Below, piece by piece: positions 7,484-15,995 of a stretch of DNA of 64,000 nt. Within the stretch, counting starts at the first letter, position 1. Every line of letters begins with the position of its first letter. The stretch is from Hamadaea sp. (GTDB lineage: Bacteria > Actinomycetota > Actinomycetes > Mycobacteriales > Micromonosporaceae), in assembly GCF_013362815.1 (NCBI RefSeq), contig NZ_JABFVK010000044.1, forward strand, positions 1-64,000, given 5' to 3'. The notes beneath the pieces were generated by a model that was given only the letters and a program-made list of their open reading frames with translations, was not told where the DNA came from and searched no databases. The position numbers were made by a program, and so were the translations under genes.

Positions 7484-8707
7484 ATGCTGACCAGCCCGAC
7501 CGCGCCTGGGGCCGAGGCCACCCCCGACGAGGGTCCTCGGCGGAATCTCGGCGCGCTGCTGAAGCACCTGCACCTGGCCGGGCCGACGTCGCGGGCCGAA
7601 CTGGCCGAGCGCATGAACCTCAACCGCAGCACCATCATGGCGCTGACCACGCGACTCAGCGCCGCCGGTCTCGTCCGCGAACGGCAGCCGGGCGGGCTCG
7701 GGCGCTCCGGCCGTCCATCGCTGGTCGTCACGCCCGCCGCCGATCGTGCGTATGTGCTGGCCTTCGACGTCGCGGTGGATCGGCTCACCGCCGCCCGCGT
7801 GTCGCTCGGCGGACGCGTACAGGATCGGCGGGTCGCCGCCCGATCGCGGTCCGGGCCCGACTTGGACGCGGTGGTCGGCGTACTCGCCGAATTCGGCCGG
7901 GAGCTGCACGAGGCCGCCCGGCCGGAGGCGAGCTGCGTCGGCCTCGGCGCGTCCTACTGCGGGATGATCCGGCCCGGCGACGGGACCGTCCGGTACGGCC
8001 CCTACCTGGGCTGGGTCGACCAGGCGTTCGGCAGTGAACTCCGCGACCAGCTCGGGCTCGGCCTCCCGGTCCGGGTGGGCAACGAGGCGCATCTCGGGGC
8101 GTGGGCTGAGCACCTGAGGGGTGCCGGAGTCGGCGTACGCAACCTCATCTACCTGCACGGAGACGTCGGCGTGGGCGGCGGGATCATCGTCGGCGGCGAA
8201 GCGCTCGACGGCGAAAGCGGCTACGGCAGCGAAGTCGGCCACATGGTGGTCAACCCGCACGACGGGCGGCCCTGCTCATGTGGCGCACGCGGCTGCCTGG
8301 AAGCCGAAGTGGGGGAGCGGGCGCTGCTCGACGAGGCCGGTCTGCCTGCCGACGTCATCGGCCGGGAAGCCGTCCGCGACGTGGTCGAGGCGGCGCTCCG
8401 CGGCGACCCGGTGGCCCGGCGAGCCGTCGATCGGGTCGGCGACTGGCTCGGCATCGGCGTAGCCAACCTGATCAACCTGTTCAACCCCGGGATGCTCGTC
8501 TTCGGCGGCATCATGCGCGACATCTACTCGGGAGCCCGCGAACGGGTCGACGCCCGGATCGGCGCGCATGTCCTGCCGGTCTCCCGGCCTCGCGTACGCC
8601 TGGAGCTCGCTGCGCTCGGCGAGGACACCACGCTCATGGGTGCGGCCGAACTAGGGTTCGCCGACCTGATGGCCAATCCGCTCCGGGTCATGTCTTCCCG
8701 GGCGTGA
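7484..8707 (+). CDS. ROK family transcriptional regulator
   Basis: 407 aa. Residues about 20-85 are a winged helix (LKHLHLAGPTSRAELAERMN, NRSTIMALTTRLSAAGLV). The remainder is a sugar-kinase-like ROK domain with the zinc motif CSCGARGCLE and GGGIIVGGEALDGESGYGSEVGHM. Family members (NagC/Mlc/XylR) repress sugar genes. I prefer ATG 7484 to ATG 7469, because 7469 lies inside TATGGT (7468-7473), a possible -10. No sugar operon is adjacent, so the target may be distant or the divergent nucleotidyltransferase gene. Confidence 0.85.
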   Translation: MLTSPTAPGAEATPDEGPRRNLGALLKHLHLAGPTSRAELAERMNLNRSTIMALTTRLSAAGLVRERQPGGLGRSGRPSLVVTPAADRAYVLAFDVAVDRLTAARVSLGGRVQDRRVAARSRSGPDLDAVVGVLAEFGRELHEAARPEASCVGLGASYCGMIRPGDGTVRYGPYLGWVDQAFGSELRDQLGLGLPVRVGNEAHLGAWAEHLRGAGVGVRNLIYLHGDVGVGGGIIVGGEALDGESGYGSEVGHMVVNPHDGRPCSCGARGCLEAEVGERALLDEAGLPADVIGREAVRDVVEAALRGDPVARRAVDRVGDWLGIGVANLINLFNPGMLVFGGIMRDIYSGARERVDARIGAHVLPVSRPRVRLELAALGEDTTLMGAAELGFADLMANPLRVMSSRA

Positions 8708-8715
8708 GGCTCGGG

Positions 8716-9549
8716 TCACCGGACCCAGAACTCGTAGGGGTGCCGCCCGGGGCGGAATCCGTGCGCCTCCACCATCGCGGCCGCCTCGGCGAACCGGAAC
8801 GCCAGCGCTGTGGGCTCGTGGGCGTCGCTGCCGAAGCAGACTGCCTCGCCACCCTCCTCGTGCCACCACCGGACGATCTCCGGCCGCATCGGTCCCTTGG
8901 TGTTGACCTCGAGCACCCGGCCACTGGCGGCCAGCGTACGCAGGACGTGCCGGAACTCGGGCTGGAGTGCGTACGGGTCGAAGGGTTCGGCGTCGGCAGG
9001 CCAATAGCGCACGGCGTAGTCGACGTGGGCCAGCACGCCGAACTCGGGCGCCTCGGCGAACATTCGCGGCAGTTCAGCGAGGTAGTCCCGCATGACCTCG
9101 ACGGCCGGACGACGGCGGAAGTGGAAGGGCGGCTCGGAAGCCTTGTCCTCCCAGCCAATCGTATGCAGAGAGCCCAGCACCCGCTCGAACTCGCCGACCG
9201 ACAGCAGGGCGGCGACCTGGTCGCGGTGCCGATGCGGTTCGCCGAGCTCGACGCCGCTGATGATCCGCAGATCCGGGAAGCGCACCCGGCATCGGTCGAG
9301 ACACTCGAGATAGCCCGACGCGTCGAACCGCGGCGGGACCACCCGGTCATCGGCGTCGAGGTGCTTCTTGAGCGTGGGGAACGGATCCAGCTCGCCCGGG
9401 TCGACCGTCCACTTCGTGTGGTCGACGTGCTCGGTGAACGCGATCGCCGGCAGGCCCAGGGCCACCGCCTGCGCGCAGGTCTGCTCCATGTCCCCGCTGA
9501 ACGCGTCCCACGACCATTCGCTGTGCACGTGTCCGTCGGTCGGCAGCAT
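8716..9549 (-). CDS. PHP-domain phosphoesterase (histidinol-phosphatase-like)
   Basis: 277 aa. DGHVHSEWSWDAF at the N-terminus supplies the first HxH metal ligands; FTEHVDH, GVELGEP, HVDYAVRY and FGSDAHEP supply the others in the usual PHP order. HisK-type PHP enzymes hydrolyse L-histidinol phosphate, but many homologues act on other phosphates and no his gene is near. The start MLPTDGHVH was chosen because family members begin just before DxHxH; in-frame Met residues further upstream lie in the GC-rich repeat. Confidence 0.75.
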   Translation of the reverse strand: MLPTDGHVHSEWSWDAFSGDMEQTCAQAVALGLPAIAFTEHVDHTKWTVDPGELDPFPTLKKHLDADDRVVPPRFDASGYLECLDRCRVRFPDLRIISGVELGEPHRHRDQVAALLSVGEFERVLGSLHTIGWEDKASEPPFHFRRRPAVEVMRDYLAELPRMFAEAPEFGVLAHVDYAVRYWPADAEPFDPYALQPEFRHVLRTLAASGRVLEVNTKGPMRPEIVRWWHEEGGEAVCFGSDAHEPTALAFRFAEAAAMVEAHGFRPGRHPYEFWVR

Positions 9550-9595
9550 GCCGTCATTCTGCCCCCCGGGGCCCTTCCCGGCGTGGGTTGGTGCG

Positions 9596-9750
9596 TGCGT
9601 ATCACGGGATAACGTTGCTATTCCGCGCGGGATAGCCGCGTTATGCCGGATAACGCGGAGTGCGCGGGGAACGCGAAGTGCGCGGGGATCGCGAGCGGGC
9701 GGGGACGCGAAGCGCGCGGGAACCCCGAGCGCCCGGGGAACGCGCCCCGA
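9596..9750. repeat. Second copy of the palindromic repeat plus GC-rich ~18-bp tandem units
   Basis: Between the PHP gene and padR there are three imperfect relatives of the TTATCCCGGGATAA palindrome in a row. They are CGTATCACGGGATAACG near 9598, GCTATTCCGCGCGGGATAGC at about 9617-9636, and CCGCGTTAT/ATAACGCGG arms at about 9637-9659. About five degenerate units of GCGCGGGGAACGCGAAGT follow up to about 9750. Nothing coding is visible here. Confidence 0.7.
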
Positions 9751-9758
9751 CCCATGTT

Positions 9759-9786
9759 CGCCGGGTGTATACGCCGGGTGTATAGT
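9759..9786 (+). promoter_or_regulatory. padR promoter with tandem 13-bp operator-like repeats
   Basis: CGCCGGGTGTATA occurs twice head to tail (9759-9771 and 9772-9784). The second copy overlaps TATAGT (9781-9786), which ends 7 nt before the padR ATG, so the transcript is probably leaderless. Two identical half-sites one and a quarter helical turns apart over the promoter suggest the binding site of the encoded PadR protein. Confidence 0.55.
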
Positions 9787-9793
9787 CTCGGGC

Positions 9794-10318
9794 ATGACGG
9801 TGCCTCTGACCCTCCTGGGCCTGCTCGAACGCGAGCCGAGCCACGGCTACGAGCTGAAGCGCGACTACGACGCGTACTTCGGCCGCGGGCGGCCGCTGCC
9901 GTTCGGGCAGGTGTATGCCACGCTCGGCCGGCTGGCCCGGGACGGCAAGGTCGTCATCAGCGACGTCGGCAAGGGCGACGGCCCCGACCGCAAGCGGTAC
10001 ATCATCACCGAGGTGGGCGCGACGGAGGTCGACGCCTGGCTGACCGAGCCGGTCGAGCCCGAGCCCCACCTTCAGACCATCCTCTTCTCGAAGGTGGTCC
10101 TCGCGCTCATGCTCGGCCGCCCCGCCGAGGAGTACCTCGACACGCAGCGGCGCGCCCATCTTCAGCGGATGCGGGAGCTCACCGAAGTCCGGCGTACCGG
10201 GGGACTGGTGGACGCGCTGCTCGCCGACCACAGCCTTTTCCACCTCGAGGCGGACCTGCGCTGGATCGACCTGACGGCGGCTCGGCTGGACTCGCTGGCG
10301 AAGGAGGTCCGCAAGTGA
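9794..10318 (+). CDS. PadR family transcriptional regulator of the downstream ABC exporter
   Basis: 174 aa. N-terminal winged helix (LTLLGLLEREPSHGYELKRD, LPFGQVYATLGRLARDGKV) and C-terminal helical dimer domain. It is the first gene of a three-gene operon: its stop overlaps the ATPase GTG by 4 bp. PadR proteins in this arrangement usually sense the exported compound and derepress the pump. The ATG is placed directly after the TATAGT box at leaderless spacing. Confidence 0.88.
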   Translation: MTVPLTLLGLLEREPSHGYELKRDYDAYFGRGRPLPFGQVYATLGRLARDGKVVISDVGKGDGPDRKRYIITEVGATEVDAWLTEPVEPEPHLQTILFSKVVLALMLGRPAEEYLDTQRRAHLQRMRELTEVRRTGGLVDALLADHSLFHLEADLRWIDLTAARLDSLAKEVRK

Positions 10319-10995
10319 CCGCCCTGATCGAGGCGCGCGAGGTCGCGCTGTCCTTCGGCGAGACGCCGGCCCTGCGGGGCGCGTCCTTCCGGGCCGAGGC
10401 GGGCGAGATCGTCGCCGTCATGGGCCCGAGCGGCTCCGGCAAGAGCACGCTGTTGCACTGTCTGGCCGGCATCCTCGTGCCGGACTCCGGCGAGGTGAAG
10501 TTCGCGGGGGACCGGATCGACCAGATGTCCGAGACCCGGCGTAGCGCGCTGCGGCGCGACCGCTTCGGCTTCGTCTTCCAGTTCGGCCAGCTCGTTCCGG
10601 AGTTGACGGCGCAGGAGAACGTCGCGCTGCCGCTGCTGCTCGGCGGCGTACGCCGGACGGCGGCGATGAGCCGGGCGCAGGAATGGTTCGAGCGCCTGGA
10701 TCTGTCCGGAATGGAGGGTCGCCGGTCGGGAGAGCTCTCCGGCGGGCAGGCGCAGCGCGTCGCACTGGCCCGGGCTCTCGTAGCCCAGCCGCAGGTGCTG
10801 TTCGCCGACGAGCCGACCGGCGCGCTCGACTCGCTGACCGGCGAGCACGTGATGGACCTGCTCGTCGGGTCGGCGAAGGAGCAGGGCACCACCGTCGTCC
10901 TGGTCACCCACGAGGCCCGGGTCGCCGCGTACGCCGACCGCGAGATCATCGTCCGCGACGGTCGCGTGGCCGTGCCGGAAGGTCTCGCGTCGTGA
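10315..10995 (+). CDS. ABC transporter ATP-binding protein (MacB/LolD type)
   Basis: 226 aa. Walker A GPSGSGKST (about residues 39-47), signature LSGGQAQRVALARAL, Walker B VLFADEPTGALD and the H-loop VTHEAR are all intact. The insertion FVFQFGQLVPELTAQENV is typical of the MacB/FtsE class that pairs with FtsX-type permeases. GTG start and stop both overlap the neighbours by 4 bp, so it is translated together with the regulator and the permease. Substrate unknown: peptide, antibiotic or lipoprotein export are all possible. Confidence 0.9.
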   Translation: MTALIEAREVALSFGETPALRGASFRAEAGEIVAVMGPSGSGKSTLLHCLAGILVPDSGEVKFAGDRIDQMSETRRSALRRDRFGFVFQFGQLVPELTAQENVALPLLLGGVRRTAAMSRAQEWFERLDLSGMEGRRSGELSGGQAQRVALARALVAQPQVLFADEPTGALDSLTGEHVMDLLVGSAKEQGTTVVLVTHEARVAAYADREIIVRDGRVAVPEGLAS

Positions 10996-13208
10996 TCCGC
11001 CTCGGTCTGCGGCTGGCCATCGCCGGTGGCCGGGAAGCCTTCGTCCGGCTGATCACGATCGCCGCCGCCGTCGCGCTCGGGGTTGGCCTCGTGCTCGCCA
11101 CGCTGGCCGCGATGAACGCGGTGCACTCCCTAAATCACCGGTACGCCTGGATGAACACCGGCCTCGCCCAGGCGACGTCGGCGGATTCCGTGCACGCCGA
11201 CCCGTTGTGGTGGGCTCCCCGGCAGGACTACTTCGACGCGCAGTCGATCGCGCGGATCGACCTCGCCGCGACCGGCCCGGATTCGCCGATGCCGCCGGGG
11301 CTGTCCCGGTTGCCCGGGCCGGGTGAGTATTTCGTCTCCCCGAAGCTCCACGATCTCCTCGCCGCCACTCCGGCGGAGCAGCTCGGCGATCGCTACCCCG
11401 GTCACGAGGTGGGCATCATCGGCGATTCTGCGCTGCCGTCGCCGACCTCACTCGTGATCATCATCGGGCACGATCCGGCCGAGGCGGCGAAGCTGCCGGA
11501 AGCGCGGCAGGTCAGCAGCATCTTCGGGACCTCGCCGGAGGACTGCGCGAGCTGCCTCGTGGGTTACCGGGCCGCCGGATTCGACCTCATCCTCGGTGTC
11601 GTCGCCGGTGCCCTGCTGTTCCCAGTGCTCATCTTCATCGGCACCGCGACCCGGTTGACCGCAGCTCGCCGGGAACAGCGGTACGCGGCGATGCGCCTGA
11701 TCGGCGCGACAAGCGGCCAGATCTCGAAGATGGCGGTCGTCGAGGCGGCCGTCGCCGCAGTCATCGGCACGTTCGCCGGGTTCGCCGTGTTCCTCCTCGT
11801 ACGGCAACCGCTGGCGGCGATCCCGTTCACCGGAGACCCCTTCTATCCGGAGGACATGACGCTGTCGGTCGCGAACGTCTTGTGGGTGGCGTTGGGCGTA
11901 CCGGTCGCGGCGCTCGCCGTCGCCTGGCTCTCCCTGCGCCGCGTACGCGTATCGCCGTTGGGCGTGACGAGGCGGGTCACCCCGAAGCCGCCGCGTGCGT
12001 ACCGCCTGATTCCCTTGCTGGCCGGACTCGCCTGGCTGTACTACCTGAACGGGCACCGGCCGCGCACGAGCATCGAGCAGGTAGCGGTCTTCCTCCCCGG
12101 GTTTCTCGTGGTGATGTCGGGGCTGGTCATCGCCGGGCCCTGGTTCACCATGGTCGGGTCGCGACTCCTGGCTCGGCGGGCGCAGACGCCGTCCACTTTG
12201 ATCGCCGCGCGGCGGCTGTCGGACAACCCGCAGGGCGGGTTCCGGGCGGTGAGCGGCCTCGTGCTCGCGCTGTTCGTGACCAGCGTCGCGGTTGGCGTGA
12301 TCGGCACGATCACCAGCGACCACGGCAGCCGGACCAGCCGTTTCGACGACGGCTATGTGCGGCACATGTTCTGGGCGGGCGACCGGTACGCCGGCCCCAC
12401 CGGGACACCGGCCGTGACCGCGCAGATCGAAGGCGTCCCGGGGGTGACCGACGTCTTCTTCCTGCGGGCCAATCCGAACTTCGCGTCGGAGGTCCCCGAC
12501 CCGGCGGCCGGGCCTTACGTGATGGCCTGCTCCGACCTGGCCCGGCATCCCGAACTGGGCAGCTGCCCCGCCGGCGCGGCGGTCGTCGCTCCCACGGACT
12601 TCGCCGTCATCGGTGGCGGCCCTGCTCCGGTCTGGCCCGCGGTCCCCGTCACCCCGTCGGACTTCGAACAGCTGCCGATCGCGTCGATCCAGGTCGCCAA
12701 CGACGGGTCCACCGGTGCGGTGGAGCGAACCCGCACGCTGCTGGAGGCGGCGTACCCGGACGTGCGCCCACCGTATTCCGAGAAGGACTTCACCACCGAC
12801 TCGACGAAGATGTTCGCCGGCTGGGTCCAGCTGGCCAACGTCGTCATCTTGGCGAGCCTGCCGATCGCGGGGTGCAGTCTCGCCGCGAGCGTCGCCGGTG
12901 GTCTCAGCGATCGCAAGCGCCCGTTCAGCCTGCTGCGACTGACCGGCGTCTCACTGCGTACGCTGCGGCGGGTCGTCCTGCTGGAGAGCGTGATGCCGCT
13001 TCTCGTAGTGGCCGCGGTGGCGATCGTCATGGGGCTCGTGTCGGCGCAACTGTTCCTCCGGGCGCAGATGGAGACCACGCTCGTACCGCCCGGCTGGGAG
13101 TACTACGTCATGGTGGCGGCCGGTCTCGTCCTGTCGCTGGCGGTCATCGCCGGAACGCTCCCGCTGCTCACCCGGATGACCGGTCCCGAGGTGGCGCGCA
13201 ACGAGTGA
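10992..13208 (+). CDS. FtsX-like ABC transporter permease
   Basis: 738 aa. One membrane segment near residues 15-40 is followed by a large extracytoplasmic domain (about 45-190). Then come the first FtsX core (ILGVVAGALLFPVLIFIGTATRL..., about 195-320), a second four-helix region and a second soluble domain (about 450-600). A C-terminal FtsX core ends in GTLPLLTRMTGPEVARNE. The cytoplasmic motif AARREQRYAAMRLIGATSGQ is the coupling-helix segment typical of the family. It forms the membrane half of the exporter with the preceding ATPase. Confidence 0.88.
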   Translation: MIRLGLRLAIAGGREAFVRLITIAAAVALGVGLVLATLAAMNAVHSLNHRYAWMNTGLAQATSADSVHADPLWWAPRQDYFDAQSIARIDLAATGPDSPMPPGLSRLPGPGEYFVSPKLHDLLAATPAEQLGDRYPGHEVGIIGDSALPSPTSLVIIIGHDPAEAAKLPEARQVSSIFGTSPEDCASCLVGYRAAGFDLILGVVAGALLFPVLIFIGTATRLTAARREQRYAAMRLIGATSGQISKMAVVEAAVAAVIGTFAGFAVFLLVRQPLAAIPFTGDPFYPEDMTLSVANVLWVALGVPVAALAVAWLSLRRVRVSPLGVTRRVTPKPPRAYRLIPLLAGLAWLYYLNGHRPRTSIEQVAVFLPGFLVVMSGLVIAGPWFTMVGSRLLARRAQTPSTLIAARRLSDNPQGGFRAVSGLVLALFVTSVAVGVIGTITSDHGSRTSRFDDGYVRHMFWAGDRYAGPTGTPAVTAQIEGVPGVTDVFFLRANPNFASEVPDPAAGPYVMACSDLARHPELGSCPAGAAVVAPTDFAVIGGGPAPVWPAVPVTPSDFEQLPIASIQVANDGSTGAVERTRTLLEAAYPDVRPPYSEKDFTTDSTKMFAGWVQLANVVILASLPIAGCSLAASVAGGLSDRKRPFSLLRLTGVSLRTLRRVVLLESVMPLLVVAAVAIVMGLVSAQLFLRAQMETTLVPPGWEYYVMVAAGLVLSLAVIAGTLPLLTRMTGPEVARNE

Positions 13209-13246
13209 CCGTTCGAACAATTGTTCCCGACACGCGGCGCCGGCTC

Positions 13247-13275
13247 TTGACGATGTCGTACCTATGTTCGATAGT
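13247..13275 (+). promoter_or_regulatory. Consensus-like promoter fixing a leaderless GTG start
   Basis: TTGACG (13247-13252) and GATAGT (13270-13275) are separated by exactly 17 bp. The predicted start point is 6-7 nt further on, at the GTG at 13282. An ATG at 13264 lies within the spacer and therefore cannot be on this transcript. A 12-bp palindrome GAACAATTGTTC lies just upstream at 13215-13226. Confidence 0.65.
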
Positions 13276-13281
13276 CGTCGG

Positions 13282-13566
13282 GTGGACACGGAACGGGAAT
13301 TGACCCCGTGGTCCGACGGCACCCGACGGGTGCGCCGCTGGATCGGCCGGGGCAGGCTTTCGGACGAGAAGCTGACGATCACGCTGGGCGTCCTGCCCGA
13401 CGGGCGGTGGTTCGTCGGCTCGGCTCAGGCGAGCTGGACGATGTGGCAGCCGTTCGACCGGGAACAGGACGCCACCGCGGTGGCCGAGCGGCTCGCCGAC
13501 GGCATGCGGGAGGCACCGGAGCACCGGATCACCGCCCTGGCCGAACTTGTCGGAGTCGCAGCTTAG
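13282..13566 (+). CDS. Small hypothetical protein
   Basis: 94 aa, charged and soluble (TPWSDGTRRVRRWIGRGRLS, LGVLPDGRWFVGSAQASWTMW). It has no signal peptide, membrane segment or recognised domain. The GTG start is set by the promoter at 13247-13275; a longer reading from ATG 13264 would begin inside that promoter. It lies directly upstream of the AlkZ-like gene, which has its own TAGTCT box, so co-function is uncertain. Confidence 0.6.
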   Translation: MDTERELTPWSDGTRRVRRWIGRGRLSDEKLTITLGVLPDGRWFVGSAQASWTMWQPFDREQDATAVAERLADGMREAPEHRITALAELVGVAA

Positions 13567-13575
13567 TCTGGCCAG

Positions 13576-14685
13576 GTGATCATCACCTGGGACCAGGTCT
13601 TCGCCTGGCGGATGCGACGGCACCTGCTCGACCGGCCGAAGGGCACGTCCGCCGTGGACGTCGCCCACCGGCTCTGCGGGGTACAGGCGCAGGTCGCCTC
13701 CAGCGCCGAGCAGGCCGTCGCCGCTCGCCGGCAGACCACGGCGTCGGGTGAGGTCGCGAAGGCTCTCGCGAACCGCGAGCTCGTCAAGACCTGGGCGATG
13801 CGGGGCACGCTGCACCTACTGTGCCCGGCCGACGCTCCGGCGTTCCTGGCGCTCATGGCGGCGACCAAGGTCTGGGAGAAGCCGATCTGGCAGCGCAACT
13901 TCGTCACTGCGGCGCAGCTCAAGGCGATCGCCGAAGCCGCCTGGACAGCGCTCGACGGCGCGGTCCTCACCCGGGAGCAGCTCACTGAGGCGGTTCTGGA
14001 GCACAGCGGCGACGTCGCGCTCGCCGAGCACCTCGGCTCCGGCTGGGGTGCGGTGCTGAAACCGTTGGCCTATCAAGGTTTGCTCGTCTACGGGCCCAGC
14101 GACGGCAGCCGCGTCACGTTCACCCGGCCGGACACCTATCTCGACGGCTGGCCCGGCCTGCCCGATCCGGCGGAGGCCGCGCGGACCGCAGTGCCGGCGT
14201 ACCTCGGTGCGTTCGGGCCGGCGACGATCGAGGCCTTCAACCAGTGGATCACTCGCGGCACGCTCAAGAAGACCGACCTCAAGAAGTGGTACGCCGAACT
14301 CACCGCCGACGGCGTGATCACCGCGGTCGACGTCGAGGGGACTCCCGCGTATGCGTTGACGAGTGAGCTGGACGCGATCGCAATGGCGAAACCGTTCGAC
14401 GACGTACGCCTGCTGCCCGCCTTCGACCAGTACGTGCTCGGCCCCGGTACGCAGGACGAGCAGCTGATCGGCGCGGGACGGCGGCCGGAGATCAGCAAGG
14501 CGGCGGGATGGATCTCCCCGGTGGTGGTCCATCGGGGCCGGGTCGCCGGGGTCTGGGAGAGCGACGGCGACACCGTCTCGGTCCGATTGTTCACCGAGCG
14601 GGCCGACGTGCCGAAGACGCAGATCGCCTCGGAGGCCGCCCGGATCACCGGCGGAAAGCCGAAGCTGGATGTCACCGTCGGCTGA
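13576..14685 (+). CDS. Winged-helix DNA-binding protein, AlkZ/YcaQ-like (HTH_42)
   Basis: 369 aa of the PF06224 family. LCGVQAQVASSAEQAVAARR, KTWAMRGTLHLLCPADAPAF and LLPAFDQYVLGPG are family landmarks. Streptomyces AlkZ and E. coli YcaQ are DNA glycosylases that unhook crosslinks or excise bulky adducts, using a QxQ or QxD motif. Here GVQAQVAS contains QAQ, so glycosylase activity is plausible, though most actinobacterial paralogues are uncharacterised. The GTG start lies 6 nt after TAGTCT. Confidence 0.75.
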   Translation: MIITWDQVFAWRMRRHLLDRPKGTSAVDVAHRLCGVQAQVASSAEQAVAARRQTTASGEVAKALANRELVKTWAMRGTLHLLCPADAPAFLALMAATKVWEKPIWQRNFVTAAQLKAIAEAAWTALDGAVLTREQLTEAVLEHSGDVALAEHLGSGWGAVLKPLAYQGLLVYGPSDGSRVTFTRPDTYLDGWPGLPDPAEAARTAVPAYLGAFGPATIEAFNQWITRGTLKKTDLKKWYAELTADGVITAVDVEGTPAYALTSELDAIAMAKPFDDVRLLPAFDQYVLGPGTQDEQLIGAGRRPEISKAAGWISPVVVHRGRVAGVWESDGDTVSVRLFTERADVPKTQIASEAARITGGKPKLDVTVG

Positions 14686-14695
14686 ACGAGGCGGT

Positions 14696-15478
14696 TCAGA
14701 CTTGGACGGGCCGGAAGCCCTCCCCGTCGAGCACCGGCACCACGTTGCTGCTGTCCACTTCGGACGCTATCCCGACATCCTCCGGGTATCCGTAACCGGT
14801 CAGCTCACGACCGCTGGCGCAGGCGTACAGCGCGTCTCGGAGGTGCGGGGCGACCTGGCGGTAGGCTGCGGCTGCCAGCTCTGCTTCCGGCGAGAACCCG
14901 TCGAGCCCCTCGTCGAAGAGCCCTTGGAGAAACGCGCCTGCGCCCCAGAGGTCCTCGGCCGCCGGTCGCAGCGAATCGTCGTGTTTCCAACGTTCACCGG
15001 CCGGGATGACGGCGACGGCCGCTCCGGCGGGCAGCGTACGCGTGACCCAGGTCGCGGCGGCCCGGGCGTTGCGCAGCGACACCCCGATGACAGTCGCGCC
15101 GGTCTCGGCCAGGCGACGGGCCACGGTGGAACCGTTGGGCGAGGGCAGGACCAGCCGCGTGATCCCCCGAGCGGCCCGGATCGTCGGGGGCGAGAGGCTG
15201 ACGGGCTGGTCGGGGCTGACTGCCTGGCGTCCGACCGCCAGCATCGCGTCGTGCTCGGCGGCGAACGCTGCGGCCCGTTCGTCGCGCCAGCGATAAGGGA
15301 AGACCTCGATGCCGTTGTCGGCCGCCACGGTCAGCGCGGTGGTGAAGGAGAGCACGTCGACCACCGCGACGATTGCGGCACCCGGACCGACGGCGTCCGC
15401 GCCGACCGGACCCCAGTCACACCGCACCGCGTACGCGGACTGTGCATATGGACTGATCACCGGCGAAGCGTACGACAT
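14696..15478 (-). CDS. 2-phosphosulfolactate phosphatase (ComB)-like protein
   Basis: 260 aa. AAIVAVVDVLSFTTALTVAADNG, LPSPNGSTVARRL and GVSLRNARAAATWV follow the ComB fold, and EAELAAAAY lies near the C-terminus. ComB dephosphorylates phosphosulfolactate in coenzyme M synthesis in archaea. Actinobacterial homologues occur without that pathway, so the true substrate is unclear. I chose ATG 15478 (MSYASPV) because the upstream extension overlaps the divergent HATPase leader and is of low complexity. It converges with the AlkZ-like gene, leaving 10 bp between stops. Confidence 0.75.
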   Translation of the reverse strand: MSYASPVISPYAQSAYAVRCDWGPVGADAVGPGAAIVAVVDVLSFTTALTVAADNGIEVFPYRWRDERAAAFAAEHDAMLAVGRQAVSPDQPVSLSPPTIRAARGITRLVLPSPNGSTVARRLAETGATVIGVSLRNARAAATWVTRTLPAGAAVAVIPAGERWKHDDSLRPAAEDLWGAGAFLQGLFDEGLDGFSPEAELAAAAYRQVAPHLRDALYACASGRELTGYGYPEDVGIASEVDSSNVVPVLDGEGFRPVQV

Positions 15479-15593
15479 ACGGCGAAGGACGGGGCCGGAC
15501 CGCCTCCAGTTGGCGCACGCCTCGTTTTCCCAGGAAAGAACCGGCAGAATGGGCGGCGAACACGCCGGCCACCTCGGGGAGGGAAGGGGAGCG

Positions 15594-15995
15594 GTGAGCG
15601 AGCTGCGTGCCCGGCTGGACGTGCCGTCCGGGGCCGACGCCCCCCGAGGCGCTCGCAAGACCGTCCGTCAGCTGCTCACGGCGTGGGGCTTCACCGACGG
15701 CGATTGGCTGGACGTCGCCGATCTCGTCGTGTCCGAACTGGTCGCCAACGCCGTCCGGCACGGCGGCGGGTTGCTGGACGTCGCCGTGCAGGCGCACGAG
15801 AACAAGGTCACGATCAGCGCGGCCGACAGCACTCCGATCCCGCCCAGGCGGCGTACGCCGGACGACACGGGCGGATATGGCCTGGCGCTGATCGACAATC
15901 TCTCCGCGGGTTGGGGCGTCGAAGACTACGAGCACGGCAAGCGGGTCTGGGTCCGGCTGCGGTCCCACCCGACGCCGCCGAGACCCGTCACCTGA
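15594..15995 (+). CDS. HATPase anti-sigma-factor-like serine kinase (RsbW/SpoIIAB family)
   Basis: 133-aa GHKL ATPase. The N box is SELVANAVRHGG (about residues 48-59), a DST segment follows, and the G2 region is GGYGLALIDNLS. Such proteins bind a sigma factor or phosphorylate an anti-anti-sigma protein. The GTG start has AAGGGGAG just upstream. The gene converges with the PP2C gene (8-bp overlap of 3' ends), so kinase, phosphatase and STAS protein lie side by side. No cognate sigma factor is in this block. Confidence 0.82.
   Translation: MSELRARLDVPSGADAPRGARKTVRQLLTAWGFTDGDWLDVADLVVSELVANAVRHGGGLLDVAVQAHENKVTISAADSTPIPPRRRTPDDTGGYGLALIDNLSAGWGVEDYEHGKRVWVRLRSHPTPPRPVT

Noticed and set aside
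9549-9795. N-terminal extension of the PHP protein to an upstream Met
   Set aside because: The extension is encoded by GC-rich tandem repeat DNA (ARDPRALRVPRALR-like text) and would precede the conserved DxHxH by about 85 residues.
13215-13226. GAACAATTGTTC palindrome as an operator
   Set aside because: Twelve bases with no second copy and no neighbouring regulator; noted with the promoter but not claimed as a site.
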